A stretch of 64,000 nucleotides of DNA from Actinomycetes bacterium. Its GTDB lineage: Bacteria; Actinomycetota; Acidimicrobiia; Acidimicrobiales; Palsa-688. Below the pieces are notes generated by a model, which was given only the letters and a program-made list of their open reading frames with translations, had not been told where the DNA came from and did no database searches. Shown in pieces: positions 26,798-35,853 of the stretch. A program made the translations under genes and the position numbers. How positions within the stretch are numbered: the first letter of the stretch is position 1; every line of letters starts with the position of its first letter. The DNA lies in NCBI GenBank assembly GCA_021850325.1, contig JAJZMF010000045.1:1-64000 (forward strand), given 5' to 3'.

Positions 26798-27184
26798 GCA
26801 GCCTCCTCGGTACAGGGCCGGCGACCGCCACAGCTCAGGGCGCCGCCGGCCACCCCACAAAGCCCGAACCGGCCCGGCGGTGTACGCCGGCGCCCGGGTG
26901 ACGCTACCACGGCGTTGCCGGCCGGGCCCCCGGGTACCGGGTTTTCCCGAGCCTGCACGGGAAGGGCCGGGTGGGCTCTGAGCAGCCACGTGGGAAGGCG
27001 CCGGGTGCACAGGCTGGCGCCGTCCGCAGGGCCGGGCCGGGGTGGCGAGGCCCCACCCGGGCCCTCTATCTTTGGCCGGGCAAGCATCTTGGAGGCGCCG
27101 GTGGGGGGCTTCGACCGGCTGCTCCCACAGGAGAACGAGCCCCACGTCCCCGGGCCTGTGCAGGCCCAGATGGGAGCAGGCACC
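26798..27184. other. 387-bp divergent intergenic region
   Basis: Lies between the starts of the secreted-protein gene (minus) and the FAH hydrolase gene (plus), so it should contain both promoters. TATCTT at 27067-27072 is the best -10 candidate for the plus strand, with no matching -35. I see no convincing gene or riboswitch here. Confidence 0.4.
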
Positions 27185-28075
27185 ATGAGGTTGTTGAGAG
27201 TGGGGGCCTATGGCCACGAGAGGCCGGTCGTCCTGGACGACGAGGGCCGCAGCTTCGACATCTCCCCGCTCGCCGCGGACCTGGACGGTGAGTTCTTCGC
27301 CAGCGGGGGGACCGAAAGGGTACGGCGCAGCCTGGAGGCGGGCACCCTCCCCGAGGTGAGCACCGAGGGGCTCCGTACCGGTGCCCCGGTGGCACGACCG
27401 TCGGCCATCATCTGCATCGGGCAGAACTACGCAGCCCACGCCGCCGAGTCGGGCCAGGCGCCGCCCACCGAGCCTGTCATCTTCTTCAAGCACCCGAGCA
27501 CTCTCGTGGGCCCGTTCGACCCCGTCACCATCCCGCCCGGCAGCACCAGGACCGACTGGGAGGTGGAACTGGCCGTCGTGATCGGCCGCCGTTGCCGCTA
27601 CCTCGCCTCCCAGGACGAAGCGATGGCCCATGTCGCCGGCTTCGCTGTAGCCAACGACGTCTCCGAGAGGGAACTGCAGCTGGACCGCTCGGGTGGCCAG
27701 TGGTCCAAGGGCAAGTCCTGCGAGACGTTCAACCCGATGGGCCCCTGGCTGGTCCCGGCGGAAGACGTGGCCGACCCCCAGGCTCTGCGGCTGCGCAGCT
27801 TCGTCAACGGCGAGGCACGTCAGGACTCCACCACGGCGGACATGATCTTCGGCGTCGCCCACCTGGTCTGGTACCTGTCCCAGTGCATGGTGCTCGAGCC
27901 TGGTGACGTGGTCAACACCGGCACACCGGCCGGGGTGGCCCTCTCGGGGCGCTTCCCCTACCTGGGGCCGGGTGACGTGATGGCCATGGAGATCGAGGGC
28001 CTGGGACGCCAGGAACAGCGCCTGGTCGCGGCAGGCACGCCCGGCGGGCTGCTCCAGGGCAACAGCGGCACCTAG
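27185..28075 (+). CDS. FAH-family hydrolase, probable 2,4-diketo-3-deoxy-sugar-acid hydrolase
   Basis: A 296-aa fumarylacetoacetate hydrolase family enzyme. Landmarks are IICIGQNYAAHAAESGQAPP, TDWEVELAVVIG with the metal-binding ExE, AVANDVSERELQ with the metal Asp, and GDVVNTGTPAGVAL. The N-terminus MRLLRVGAYGHERPVVLDDE matches the subgroup that cleaves 2,4-diketo-3-deoxy-L-fuconate or -L-rhamnonate to pyruvate plus lactate (often annotated ureidoglycolate lyase). ATG at 27185 is used. The convergent SDR next door (4-bp overlap) fits the step before it. Pathway assignment is inference. Confidence 0.85.
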   Translation: MRLLRVGAYGHERPVVLDDEGRSFDISPLAADLDGEFFASGGTERVRRSLEAGTLPEVSTEGLRTGAPVARPSAIICIGQNYAAHAAESGQAPPTEPVIFFKHPSTLVGPFDPVTIPPGSTRTDWEVELAVVIGRRCRYLASQDEAMAHVAGFAVANDVSERELQLDRSGGQWSKGKSCETFNPMGPWLVPAEDVADPQALRLRSFVNGEARQDSTTADMIFGVAHLVWYLSQCMVLEPGDVVNTGTPAGVALSGRFPYLGPGDVMAMEIEGLGRQEQRLVAAGTPGGLLQGNSGT

Positions 28076-28860
28076 CCCTGTGCCGGGGCCGGGCGGGGGG
28101 GCAGGCGCAGGCCTGACATGCCACCGTCGACGGCCAGGGACATCCCCGTGGTGGAACCGGCGGCCGGGCTGGCAAGGTAGGCGATGGCGACCGCCACCTC
28201 CTCGGCGCTCACCAGCCGACCGTGCGGCTGGCGGCGCTCCAGGGCGGCCCGCTCCGCCCCGGGGTCGTCGGCCACCGCGAGCAGGCGGCCCACCCACGGG
28301 GTGTCGACGGTGCCCGGGTTGACGCAGTTCACCCGGATGCCCTCGTGCAGGTGGTCCGCCGCCATGGCCAGGGTGAGCGAGAGCACGGCCCCTTTGGTCG
28401 CGCTGTACAGCGCACGCCGGGGCAGGCCCGCGGTGGCCGCGATGGAGCACGTGTTGACCACAGCCGCATGCGGGCTCCGCCTGAGGTAGGGGAGGCAGGC
28501 CCGGGTGACGCGCACGATGCCAACGACGTTGACGTCGAAGACATGGTGCCACTGCTCGTCAGGGTTGTCCTCGACCGTGCCCTGCGCACCGATCCCGGCG
28601 TTGTTCACCAGTACGTCGATACCGCCCAACCGCGCTGCCGCCTCGTCAACGGCCCGGTTGACGCCAACCGGGTCGGTCACGTCCGCCAGCACGGTCCCGG
28701 CGACGGGGCCGTCAGGGGCAGGGGCGATGTCAAGGGCCAGGACCGTCGCCCCCAGCCCGGCCAGGTGCTCCGCGGTGGCGAGGCCGATACCCGACGCGCC
28801 CCCCGTGACCAACGCCCTGATCCCGTCAAAAGGCGCCCCGCTCACAACTTGGCCCGACAT
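28072..28860 (-). CDS. SDR oxidoreductase, possible 2-keto-3-deoxy-fuconate dehydrogenase
   Basis: A 262-aa classical SDR: ALVTGGASGIGLATAEHLAG (TGxxxGIG), VNNAGIGAQG (NNAG), the catalytic Ser in NTCSIAATAG, YSATKGAVLSL (YxxxK) and NCVNPGTVDTPW. Asp in ALDIAP after the second beta strand indicates NAD preference. Beside an FAH hydrolase of the diketo-deoxy-sugar type it may oxidise 2-keto-3-deoxy-L-fuconate. ATG at 28860 has GAAGGGAG upstream. It shares 4 bp with the end of the FAH gene. Its upstream neighbour on the same strand is the debranching enzyme (112-bp gap). Confidence 0.87.
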   Translation of the reverse strand: MSGQVVSGAPFDGIRALVTGGASGIGLATAEHLAGLGATVLALDIAPAPDGPVAGTVLADVTDPVGVNRAVDEAAARLGGIDVLVNNAGIGAQGTVEDNPDEQWHHVFDVNVVGIVRVTRACLPYLRRSPHAAVVNTCSIAATAGLPRRALYSATKGAVLSLTLAMAADHLHEGIRVNCVNPGTVDTPWVGRLLAVADDPGAERAALERRQPHGRLVSAEEVAVAIAYLASPAAGSTTGMSLAVDGGMSGLRLPPRPAPAQG

Positions 28861-28972
28861 CCCCGGCTCCCTTCCGCTCTCGACGTCAGAGCAACCGTAG
28901 CCCCCCGGGCCGAGCCGCCGCCCACTTTGGCCACTTGGAGCGCAGCACCGATGCCACCTCTGCGCCCGGCCC

Positions 28973-31117
28973 TCAGGAGCCGACGACCAACTCCAGACCG
29001 CTCGGCAGCCCCTGTGCCTCGACAACGCCGCCCTCGCCGACCCGGAGCGAGACGGTGGAGCTGCCGACCCGCAGGCCGTCCACTGAGCTGAGGCCCACCA
29101 CGCCGTCCATGGGCGCCACGTACAGCCTTCGGGAGGGCAGGTCGGGCCGCAGCCCGAGCAGGCTGCTCACCACCACTACCGACGCGGCCGCGGACCAGGC
29201 CTGGGGACGGCACGATGCCGGGTAGGGGCCCGGAACGGGCCGCTCCGTCCTCTGGTGGCCCCCGTAAAGCTCGGGCATCCGGTACTCGAAGTGCTCTGCA
29301 GCCCCGAGCAGGCCGTCGATCAGCGAGGCAGCCACCTGGCGAGCGGGCACCGTCCCGCACCGCGCCAGGCCGGCCACGACTATGGCCGTGTCGTGGGCCC
29401 AGACCGAACCGGCATGGTAACTGAGCGGGTTGAAGCCCGCCGATGAAGCAGCCAGTGTGCGCAGCCCGAAACCGCTGTCGAGGTCCGGAGTGGCCAGTCG
29501 GCGCACCACGAGGGACTCTTCCTGCGCATCGAGCAGGCCCGTGCCGAGGAGGTGGCCGATGTTGGAGGTGAGCGAGTCCACAGGCGCCCCCGCGGCGTCG
29601 AGGGCCGCCGCCGGGTAGGCACCCTGGGCGTCCTCGACCCAGAACCGGTTGCGGAAGCGGGCCGCCAGGGCCTGGGCCAGCTCGAGGAGCCTGGCCGAGC
29701 CCGGGCGGCCGAAAGCGTCGAGCAGGGCGGCCCCGCTCACTGCTGCCTCGTAGGCGTACCCCTGGACCTCGCACAGCGACAACGGGGCGGTCGCCACCCG
29801 CCCGTCGCGGAACTGGATACCGTCGTGGGAGTCCTTCCAGCCCTGGTTCTGCAAGCCGGAGCCCGACTCGTCCACATAGCTGACGAAGCCGTCCCTCCGC
29901 TCCACCGAGGACGTAAGCCATCCCAGGCAACGCTGCATGGGGTCGAGCAGCTCCTCGACCCGGGCCTCGTCGGCCCCGTAACGCCAGGCGTCGTGCAACA
30001 GCAGGGCCCACAACAGGGTGGCGTCGACGGTGCCGTAGTAGGCCGGCGGGAGCCGCAGAGGGGCACCCTCGCCCCTCCAAAGGTCGTGCTGGGTGGGCGC
30101 GCGGCGCAGCTCGTGCAGGATCTTGCCCTCCTCCTCCCCCGTCTCGGCGTCGGTGCGCCGGCCCTGGCGGGAGGCCAGGGACCTCAGGGTGCCCAAGGCC
30201 AGCTCGGTCCCCAGGGGCAGCAGCATCCGCGCCGCCCAGATGGAGTCCCTGCCGAACAGGGTGAGGAACCACGGTACGCCTGCGGCGAGGAAGACGTCCC
30301 CGGGGCGGTCGGCGGTCGTCAGGCGGAGCGCGCTCAGGTCGGCCAGGCTGCGCTCCAGGAAGAGGCCCAGCCGCGGGTCCCGGGCGCGGGCGCTGACCGC
30401 GGGCAGAGAGGTGCCGGACGGTGCCGGGCGCACCACCGCCCCTGCCGGCGCTTCGCCGCCGAGCCGGGCCGTAACGCCGAACGCGACCTGCCCGCCCGGC
30501 GCCACCTCGACCTCCCAGGCCAAGGTCCCCTCGGCCGCCCCGACCACGTCCGGCGGGGGCACGGCCCTCACCTCCACCGTTGCCCCCTCAGGGCCCGACC
30601 ACCGCAACCCGTCCCCGTCAGCCACCGCTTCCAGGGCCCGGGGACGCGCTCCCGACTTGACCGCGGCCATCTCGGCCATGTCGGAGGCCAGCCTCAGCCC
30701 CAAGGTGAAGCGGAGGGGCCGGCGGTCGTAGGAACGGAACAAGTACTGCTCCTGGAGGCCATCGGCCAGGACGCGGCGTCGACGGGTGAGCAGGAGGGTC
30801 GGGTCGGGTATGGCGGTGCCCACGTTGAAACAGACCGATTCGAACGAGTTGTCGGCACCACCCCCGATGTCGCCCGTGAGAGGGCTGGGCTCGGCACCGT
30901 CCACCTGCAGCACCAGCATGCTGAGCAGGCGTCGGTCCTCGACGAACAGGCCGCAGGCACCACCCGGACGGACCTGGCCGTCGGGCCCCGACAAGCACAG
31001 CGCAGGTGCCAGGAACGAGGCGAACAGGCCGTTCAGCTGGGGCTGGTGGGCTTGACCGGTCGGGGCTGCGGCGGCTTGCGGGCCGGTACCCGGCGGACGG
31101 CGATGCTCGCTTGACAT
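28973..31117 (-). CDS. amylo-alpha-1,6-glucosidase-like glycogen debranching enzyme
   Basis: A 714-aa protein. The N-terminal beta domain (about 20-240) has LNGLFASFLAPALCLSGPDG and FVEDRRLLSMLVLQVDG, typical of the GDE_N_bis domain; the C-terminal (alpha/alpha)6 domain has AAGVPWFLTLFGRDSIWAAR, GWKDSHDGI and NPLSYHAGSVWAHDTA. This group acts on alpha-1,6 or related linkages of oligo/polysaccharides; its precise substrate is not established. ATG at 31117 is chosen over GTG upstream. It is divergent from the LacI regulator, whose operator lies between the two starts. Confidence 0.88.
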   Translation of the reverse strand: MSSEHRRPPGTGPQAAAAPTGQAHQPQLNGLFASFLAPALCLSGPDGQVRPGGACGLFVEDRRLLSMLVLQVDGAEPSPLTGDIGGGADNSFESVCFNVGTAIPDPTLLLTRRRRVLADGLQEQYLFRSYDRRPLRFTLGLRLASDMAEMAAVKSGARPRALEAVADGDGLRWSGPEGATVEVRAVPPPDVVGAAEGTLAWEVEVAPGGQVAFGVTARLGGEAPAGAVVRPAPSGTSLPAVSARARDPRLGLFLERSLADLSALRLTTADRPGDVFLAAGVPWFLTLFGRDSIWAARMLLPLGTELALGTLRSLASRQGRRTDAETGEEEGKILHELRRAPTQHDLWRGEGAPLRLPPAYYGTVDATLLWALLLHDAWRYGADEARVEELLDPMQRCLGWLTSSVERRDGFVSYVDESGSGLQNQGWKDSHDGIQFRDGRVATAPLSLCEVQGYAYEAAVSGAALLDAFGRPGSARLLELAQALAARFRNRFWVEDAQGAYPAAALDAAGAPVDSLTSNIGHLLGTGLLDAQEESLVVRRLATPDLDSGFGLRTLAASSAGFNPLSYHAGSVWAHDTAIVVAGLARCGTVPARQVAASLIDGLLGAAEHFEYRMPELYGGHQRTERPVPGPYPASCRPQAWSAAASVVVVSSLLGLRPDLPSRRLYVAPMDGVVGLSSVDGLRVGSSTVSLRVGEGGVVEAQGLPSGLELVVGS

Positions 31118-31198
31118 GTAGCCCTGCCTTCCCCGACAAAATCTCGGCACAGACTAGCGAGCCGCCCCGCGGTGTGCAATGATGACGACCGAGTCTTT

Positions 31199-31231
31199 GG
31201 ATCGTTCATATGAACGATCCGATGAACGGTC
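31199..31231. promoter_or_regulatory. palindromic operator with a third half-site
   Basis: A perfect 22-bp palindrome (31199-31220; left arm GGATCGTTCAT) is followed by a third half-site, ATGAACGGTC (31222-31231), which repeats ATGAACGATC with one change. It sits between the divergent debranching-enzyme and LacI genes, 44 bp before the LacI start. It is most likely the site of that LacI-type protein, controlling itself, the ABC transporter and the debranching enzyme. Its centre is AT, not the usual LacI-family CG. Confidence 0.75.
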
Positions 31232-31274
31232 ACAAGATGTGCCGCCCTGGGGGGGCAGCGGGGAGCAGGGCCGT

Positions 31275-32435
31275 ATGGGAGGGACCGAAGTCGACGGCTA
31301 CGAGCGGCTGGAGGACCTTGCCAGACGCCCGACGATCGGGATGGTGGCCGCTCGCGCCGGCGTGTCCAGGCAAACGGTCTCCAATGCCGTCAACGCCCCC
31401 AGCCGGCTGCGGCCCGAGACCCTGGCTGCCGTACAGGTGGCCATAGACGAGCTCGGCTACCGCCCCAACCAGGCGGCGCGGACGCTCAGGACCCAGGCCA
31501 CCCGGGTCATCGGGTGCCGCCTCCTGCCGAGCAACTACGGGGGCACCGGCGGGGTGCTCGACCGCCTCCTGCACGCCTTGTGCGACACAGCCCGGTCCAA
31601 TGGCTACGACCTGCTCACCTTCTCCACCAGGGACGACGACGACGAGATCGAGGTCTACGACGACCTCCTCCGCCGTCACGCGGTGGACGGCTTCGTCCTG
31701 ACCAACACCCACCACGGTGACGCCCGTCCCGACTGGTTGCTGGAGCGAGGGGCGCGCTTCGTGGCGTTCGGACGCCCCTGGGGACGGCGCGGCGCGCAGC
31801 ACAGCTGGATCGACGTGGACGGGGCCAAGGGCACGGCGGCGGCGGTGAGCCACCTGGCCGCCCTGGGGCACACCCGCATCGGCTTCCTCGGCTGGCCCCC
31901 GGGCATCGGAGTGGCCGACGACCGCCTGGCGGGCTGGGAACGCCAGAGCAGGCAGTTCGGCTTCAACACCAGGGGCCTCCTGGCACAGGCCGAGGACGGG
32001 ATAGCTTCCGGTCGGGCCCTGGCCGAGGAGCTGCTCTCCTCCTCCCGCCCGCCCACTGCTCTGGTCTGCGTCAGCGACGCCATAGCCATCGGAGCCCTGA
32101 GGGCCATCGAGGACCGCGGCTGGCAGGCCGGACAGGAGGTCTCGGTCGTCGGGTTCGACGACAGCCCGGTGGCCTCGGTGATCCGGCCCGGCCTGTCGAG
32201 CCTGCGCCAGCCCGTCGAGGCGGTGGCCAACCAGCTCGTGGAGACCCTGCTGACGGTGATCTCGGGCGCCCCCGCCCGTCCCGTCCGGACGTTGCTCGCC
32301 CCCCGCCTGGTGGTCCGTGACAGCAGCGGCGAGCGCAGGCACCGCAGCCCGGGCGTGACAGCCTCCATCCTCAAGCGGCAATCCCAACCGGGAACTATGA
32401 GACCGGGAACCACGAGAAAGGAAGAACTAGCATGA
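31275..32435 (+). CDS. LacI-family transcriptional regulator
   Basis: A 386-aa protein. The N-terminal HTH is TIGMVAARAGVSRQTVSNAV with NAPSRLRPETLAAV and the hinge ELGYRPNQAARTLRT. The effector domain shows RFVAFGRPW, WIDVDGAKGTAAAVSHLAAL, HTRIGFLGWP, ALVCVSDAIAIGALRAI and VVGFDDSPVAS, all family landmarks of sugar-responsive repressors. ATG at 31275 is chosen because GGGAGCAGGG precedes it; earlier in-frame starts would place the operator inside the gene. The stop TGA overlaps the ATG of the binding-protein gene, so regulator and transporter are translated together. Confidence 0.93.
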   Translation: MGGTEVDGYERLEDLARRPTIGMVAARAGVSRQTVSNAVNAPSRLRPETLAAVQVAIDELGYRPNQAARTLRTQATRVIGCRLLPSNYGGTGGVLDRLLHALCDTARSNGYDLLTFSTRDDDDEIEVYDDLLRRHAVDGFVLTNTHHGDARPDWLLERGARFVAFGRPWGRRGAQHSWIDVDGAKGTAAAVSHLAALGHTRIGFLGWPPGIGVADDRLAGWERQSRQFGFNTRGLLAQAEDGIASGRALAEELLSSSRPPTALVCVSDAIAIGALRAIEDRGWQAGQEVSVVGFDDSPVASVIRPGLSSLRQPVEAVANQLVETLLTVISGAPARPVRTLLAPRLVVRDSSGERRHRSPGVTASILKRQSQPGTMRPGTTRKEELA

Positions 32436-33688
32436 AGAAGACCCGAGTGCTGGCGTCGCTGGCACTGGCAGGAGCGTCGGTCGCCGCCGTCTCCACCAGC
32501 GCCGTAGCCTCCCCCCGCGCACCGGCCGCAACGAGCGTGACCCTCACGGGCAAGGCGTCGGGGGTCACCCTGACGCTCATGTTCGGCTCCTCGGGGCCGG
32601 CCGAGACGGCGGCCGTCAAGGCAGCCGCCGCCGCGTGGGCAGCCAGGTCCCACAACCACGTCAACGTCATACCCGCGTCCAACTTCACCCAGCAGCTCGA
32701 CGAGGCCTTTGCCGGGGGCACGCCGCCCGACGTCTTCTACCTCGGCTCGCAACAGATAGAGACCTTTGCCAGGCAGGGAGAACTGCTGCCCTACGCCCCG
32801 CTCGTAGCTCCGGCCAAGGACTTCTACTCGGCGCTGGTCAAGGCGTACACCATCAACAAGACCTGGTACTGCGTGCCCAAGGACTTCTCGAACCTGGCAC
32901 TGGAGATAAACACGACGATGTGGAAGGCCGCCGGCCTCGGCGCCTACCCGACCAACTGGGCGCAGCTGCAAGCCGATGCGAAGGCGCTCACCAAGAACGG
33001 CGTCGTGGGCCTCGACGTGGGCAATACCCTGGACCGCCTGGGGGCCTTCTTCGCCGAGAACGGTGGCTCCTACATGAACAAGCAGGACACGAAGTTCAAC
33101 TTCAACTCACCGCAGAACGTCGGGGCGCTCCAGTTCGTGCAGAGCATGGCCAAGCAGGGGATCCTCCAGTTCCCACCCCAGCAGTCCGCCGGTTGGGCCG
33201 GTGAGGCCTTCGGCTTGGGCAAGGCGGCCATGGCCACCGAGGGCAACTGGATCATCGGGGCCATGAAGTCGAGCTACCCCAGCATCAAGTGGGTGGCCGT
33301 CCCCATGCCCGCCGGCCCGAGCGGCAAGAAGGGCACGCTCACCTTCACCAACTGCTGGGGCATCCCGGCGGCCAGCAAGAACTCCCGTGCCGCCGTGAAC
33401 TTCGTGAAGTTCCTCACCTCGACCCAGCAGCAGCTCAAGTTCGCCAACGCGTTCGGCGTGCTGCCCTCGCGCATTGCGGCCGCCCAGGCCTACGCCAAGC
33501 AGAACCCGTCGGTCGCCGCCTTCGTGGCCGGGACACCCTACGCCATGGCCCCGGTACCGACGATCGGCTTCGCCACCGTCCAGAGCCAGTTCGACTCCCA
33601 GGTCGTGAACCTGGCCACCGGTGGCGCCAGCCCCAAGACCATGCTCGACCAGTTGCAGACCAACGCCGAGGCGCTGCTGCATCCCTGA
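32432..33688 (+). CDS. sugar ABC transporter substrate-binding protein
   Basis: A 418-aa SBP_bac_1-type protein. The signal peptide KKTRVLASLALAGASVAAVS ends in an AxA-like site (SAVAS), and there is no lipobox Cys. The core has LTLMFGSSGPAE, AGGTPPDVFYLGSQ, LGKAAMATEGNWIIG and LTFTNCWGIPAASKN, as in CUT1 oligosaccharide/monosaccharide transporters. The ATG overlaps the LacI stop and has AAAGGAAG upstream. It works with the two permeases downstream; the ATPase is not encoded here. Confidence 0.92.
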   Translation: MKKTRVLASLALAGASVAAVSTSAVASPRAPAATSVTLTGKASGVTLTLMFGSSGPAETAAVKAAAAAWAARSHNHVNVIPASNFTQQLDEAFAGGTPPDVFYLGSQQIETFARQGELLPYAPLVAPAKDFYSALVKAYTINKTWYCVPKDFSNLALEINTTMWKAAGLGAYPTNWAQLQADAKALTKNGVVGLDVGNTLDRLGAFFAENGGSYMNKQDTKFNFNSPQNVGALQFVQSMAKQGILQFPPQQSAGWAGEAFGLGKAAMATEGNWIIGAMKSSYPSIKWVAVPMPAGPSGKKGTLTFTNCWGIPAASKNSRAAVNFVKFLTSTQQQLKFANAFGVLPSRIAAAQAYAKQNPSVAAFVAGTPYAMAPVPTIGFATVQSQFDSQVVNLATGGASPKTMLDQLQTNAEALLHP

Positions 33689-33704
33689 CCTCCCCCCCGG
33701 CAAG

Positions 33705-33739
33705 CCGGCGGCAACGGCCGTGAGGCCGGCTGCCGCCGG
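33705..33739 (+). other. intercistronic RNA hairpin
   Basis: CCGGCGGCA (33705-33713) pairs with TGCCGCCGG (33731-33739), with GGCC-rich sequence in the loop and no U-tract. It follows the binding-protein stop by 16 nt, before the first permease. Such hairpins often stabilise the binding-protein part of ABC mRNAs or cause partial termination so that it is made in excess. Confidence 0.55.
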
Positions 33740-33844
33740 TGGCCGGCTGCCCGCGGCAGCTGCTCGCGCCGGGGGACGGCCGGCTTGCCCATGCCCGGTG
33801 CCCGGCACAGGTCGCCGGGCACCAGCTCCTAGGACCGGTGAGAC

Positions 33845-34948
33845 ATGCCTACTACTCCTGGCCCAGGGCCAGAGGTCGTGACCCCCGGGCGCCCCACCGG
33901 TGAGCCGGCCCAGGACGGGCCGGCTCACCGGCGACGGCGTGGTGGCAGCGCCACGGCCGGACAGAACGTCGGCGGCTGGCTCTTCGTGTCGCCGGCGCTG
34001 GCCATCCTCCTGCTCTTCCTTGTCGTCCCCATAGGCCTCGCCGTCTACGTGAGCTTCACCGACTGGTCCGGGGTGACCAGCCCGTTCGGCTCGACCGTGC
34101 ACACGGTGGGCCTGTCCAACTACGCCTCGCTCGTCAGCCGGCCCGGGCTCAGCCAGCAGCTGTTCGGCACGTCGGTGCGCGACAACTTCTACTACGTCCT
34201 GTTCGTCGTGCCCCTGCAGACCGCCCTGGCCCTGTGGCTGGCCATTGTGGTCAACAACCGCTTCCTCAAGGGACGGGGCCTGTTCCGGCTGGCGTTCTAC
34301 TTCCCGTCGGTCACCAGCTCGGTGGCCATCACGACGGTCTTCATCTTCCTGTTCCAGGGCACGGGGGCGGTGAACAAGTTCCTGGCCTTCTTCGGCATCA
34401 GGGGCCCCAACTGGCTCTACGACAGCCGGGGCGTGTTCACGACGCTGCTCTACAACCTCGGCCTCCACAACCCGCCCGCGTGGTCCAACCACCTCTTCCT
34501 GGGCATCAACATCTGGCAGTGGCTGGCCGGGCCGTCCTTCGGCATGTGCGTGCTCATCATCCTGGCCACCTGGACCACCTCGGGCACCTTCATGCTGCTC
34601 TTCCTGGCCGCCCTGCAGGGCATACCCCAGGACGTCGAGGAAGCCAGCGAGATCGACGGCGCATCGTCGTGGCAACGGTTCCGCAGGGTGACACTGCCCA
34701 TGCTCAGGCCGGTGGTCGTACTGGTCCTCACACTGGGGCTGATCGGGACCTGGCAGGTCTTCGACCAGGTGACCCTGGTCGGGCCGTACAACCAGACCAC
34801 CTACACCCCCGCCTACCTCTCGTACTACCTGAGCTTCCAGAACAACGAGTTCGGGCAGGGTGCCGCCATCGCCTTCCTCCTGTTCACGCTGATCGTCATC
34901 CTCACGCTGCTGCAGCGGCGCTTCGTAAAGGAGGACCTGACCCGATGA
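33845..34948 (+). CDS. sugar ABC transporter permease (MalF/UgpA-like)
   Basis: A 367-aa protein with an unusually long polar N-terminus (about 40 residues) and six predicted helices beginning at GWLFVSPALAILLLFLVVPI. The EAA loop is EEASEIDGASSWQRFRRVTL, which contacts the ATPase. It is a CUT1-type membrane subunit, acting with the next gene. It ends in an ATGA overlap with that gene. Confidence 0.93.
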   Translation: MPTTPGPGPEVVTPGRPTGEPAQDGPAHRRRRGGSATAGQNVGGWLFVSPALAILLLFLVVPIGLAVYVSFTDWSGVTSPFGSTVHTVGLSNYASLVSRPGLSQQLFGTSVRDNFYYVLFVVPLQTALALWLAIVVNNRFLKGRGLFRLAFYFPSVTSSVAITTVFIFLFQGTGAVNKFLAFFGIRGPNWLYDSRGVFTTLLYNLGLHNPPAWSNHLFLGINIWQWLAGPSFGMCVLIILATWTTSGTFMLLFLAALQGIPQDVEEASEIDGASSWQRFRRVTLPMLRPVVVLVLTLGLIGTWQVFDQVTLVGPYNQTTYTPAYLSYYLSFQNNEFGQGAAIAFLLFTLIVILTLLQRRFVKEDLTR

Positions 34949-35808
34949 GCACCCTCGCCTACCGCTCCCCGCGTCGCCAGGTCCTGTCCTACGCGCTGCT
35001 CGTGCTCTTTGCCGTCGTCTTCCTGCTGCCGTTCCTCCTCCAGGTGGTCAACTCGCTGAAGACGGACGGCAATGCCACCTCCCATCCGTTGTCGCTCGTG
35101 CCTCACCCGGTCTCCACCGCCGGTTGGCAGCAGGTCCTCGGTACCGGAGGGGCGGCAGGGGTCACCGACTTCCCCCGCTGGCTGGCCAACAGCGCCCTGG
35201 TCTCGGTGCTCATCACCGGGGGCCGCGTCTTCCTGGACAGCCTGGCCGGCTACGCCCTGGCCCGGCTCGACTTCCGCGGCCGGCGCCTGGTGTTCGCCCT
35301 TATCGTGGCCACCCTGATGGTGCCCAACGTCGCCCTGCTCATACCCCAGTTCCTGGTCATAAAGGAGCTCGGCATCTTCAACAGCTACCCGGGCATGGTC
35401 CTGCCCATGTTGACCGATGCCACCGGGATCTACATGATGCGGCAGTTCTTCCTGCAGGTCCCCGTGGTACTGGAGGAGTCGGCCCGCATAGACGGCGCCG
35501 GCACCTTCACCACGTACTGGCGGGTGGTCCTGCCCATGGTGCGCCCGGGCATCATCACCCTCACCATCCTGTCCTTCCAGGGGGCCTGGAACCAGTACGC
35601 CTTCTTCCTCGTCGCCACGGTCTCGCCCAACTACTTCACCCTCACCACCGGTCTGGCCAACGTGGTCAACGGAGGCCTGTCGGCCGGCAACCAGTTCCCG
35701 CTCAAGCTGGCAGCAGCCATGTTGACCACCGTCCCGGTAGCCCTGCTCTTCTTCGTCTTCCAGCGCTACCTGCGGGCCAACCGCTTCGACGCCGCGGTCA
35801 AAGGCTGA
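34945..35808 (+). CDS. sugar ABC transporter permease (MalG/UgpE-like)
   Basis: A 287-aa protein, six helices (first: VLSYALLVLFAVVFLLPFLL), with the EAA loop EESARIDGAGTFTTYWRVVL. ATG at 34945 overlaps the stop of the first permease (ATGA), with AAAGGAGG upstream. It ends the LacI/ABC operon, closed by the strong hairpin at 35814-35847. No ATPase gene follows, so the transporter probably uses a shared MsiK-type ATPase encoded elsewhere. Confidence 0.93.
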   Translation: MSTLAYRSPRRQVLSYALLVLFAVVFLLPFLLQVVNSLKTDGNATSHPLSLVPHPVSTAGWQQVLGTGGAAGVTDFPRWLANSALVSVLITGGRVFLDSLAGYALARLDFRGRRLVFALIVATLMVPNVALLIPQFLVIKELGIFNSYPGMVLPMLTDATGIYMMRQFFLQVPVVLEESARIDGAGTFTTYWRVVLPMVRPGIITLTILSFQGAWNQYAFFLVATVSPNYFTLTTGLANVVNGGLSAGNQFPLKLAAAMLTTVPVALLFFVFQRYLRANRFDAAVKG

Positions 35809-35813
35809 CCTGG

Positions 35814-35847
35814 GCCGGAGGGGCCGGTGCAGGCAGGCCCCTCCGGC
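35814..35847. terminator. bidirectional terminator-like hairpin
   Basis: GCCGGAGGGGCC (35814-35825) and GGCCCCTCCGGC (35836-35847) form a perfect 12-bp stem with a 10-nt loop. It fills the 45-bp gap between the convergent ABC-permease and fucosidase genes. It lacks a T-tract, which is common for high-GC actinobacterial terminators. Confidence 0.75.
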
Positions 35848-35853
35848 GGGTGT

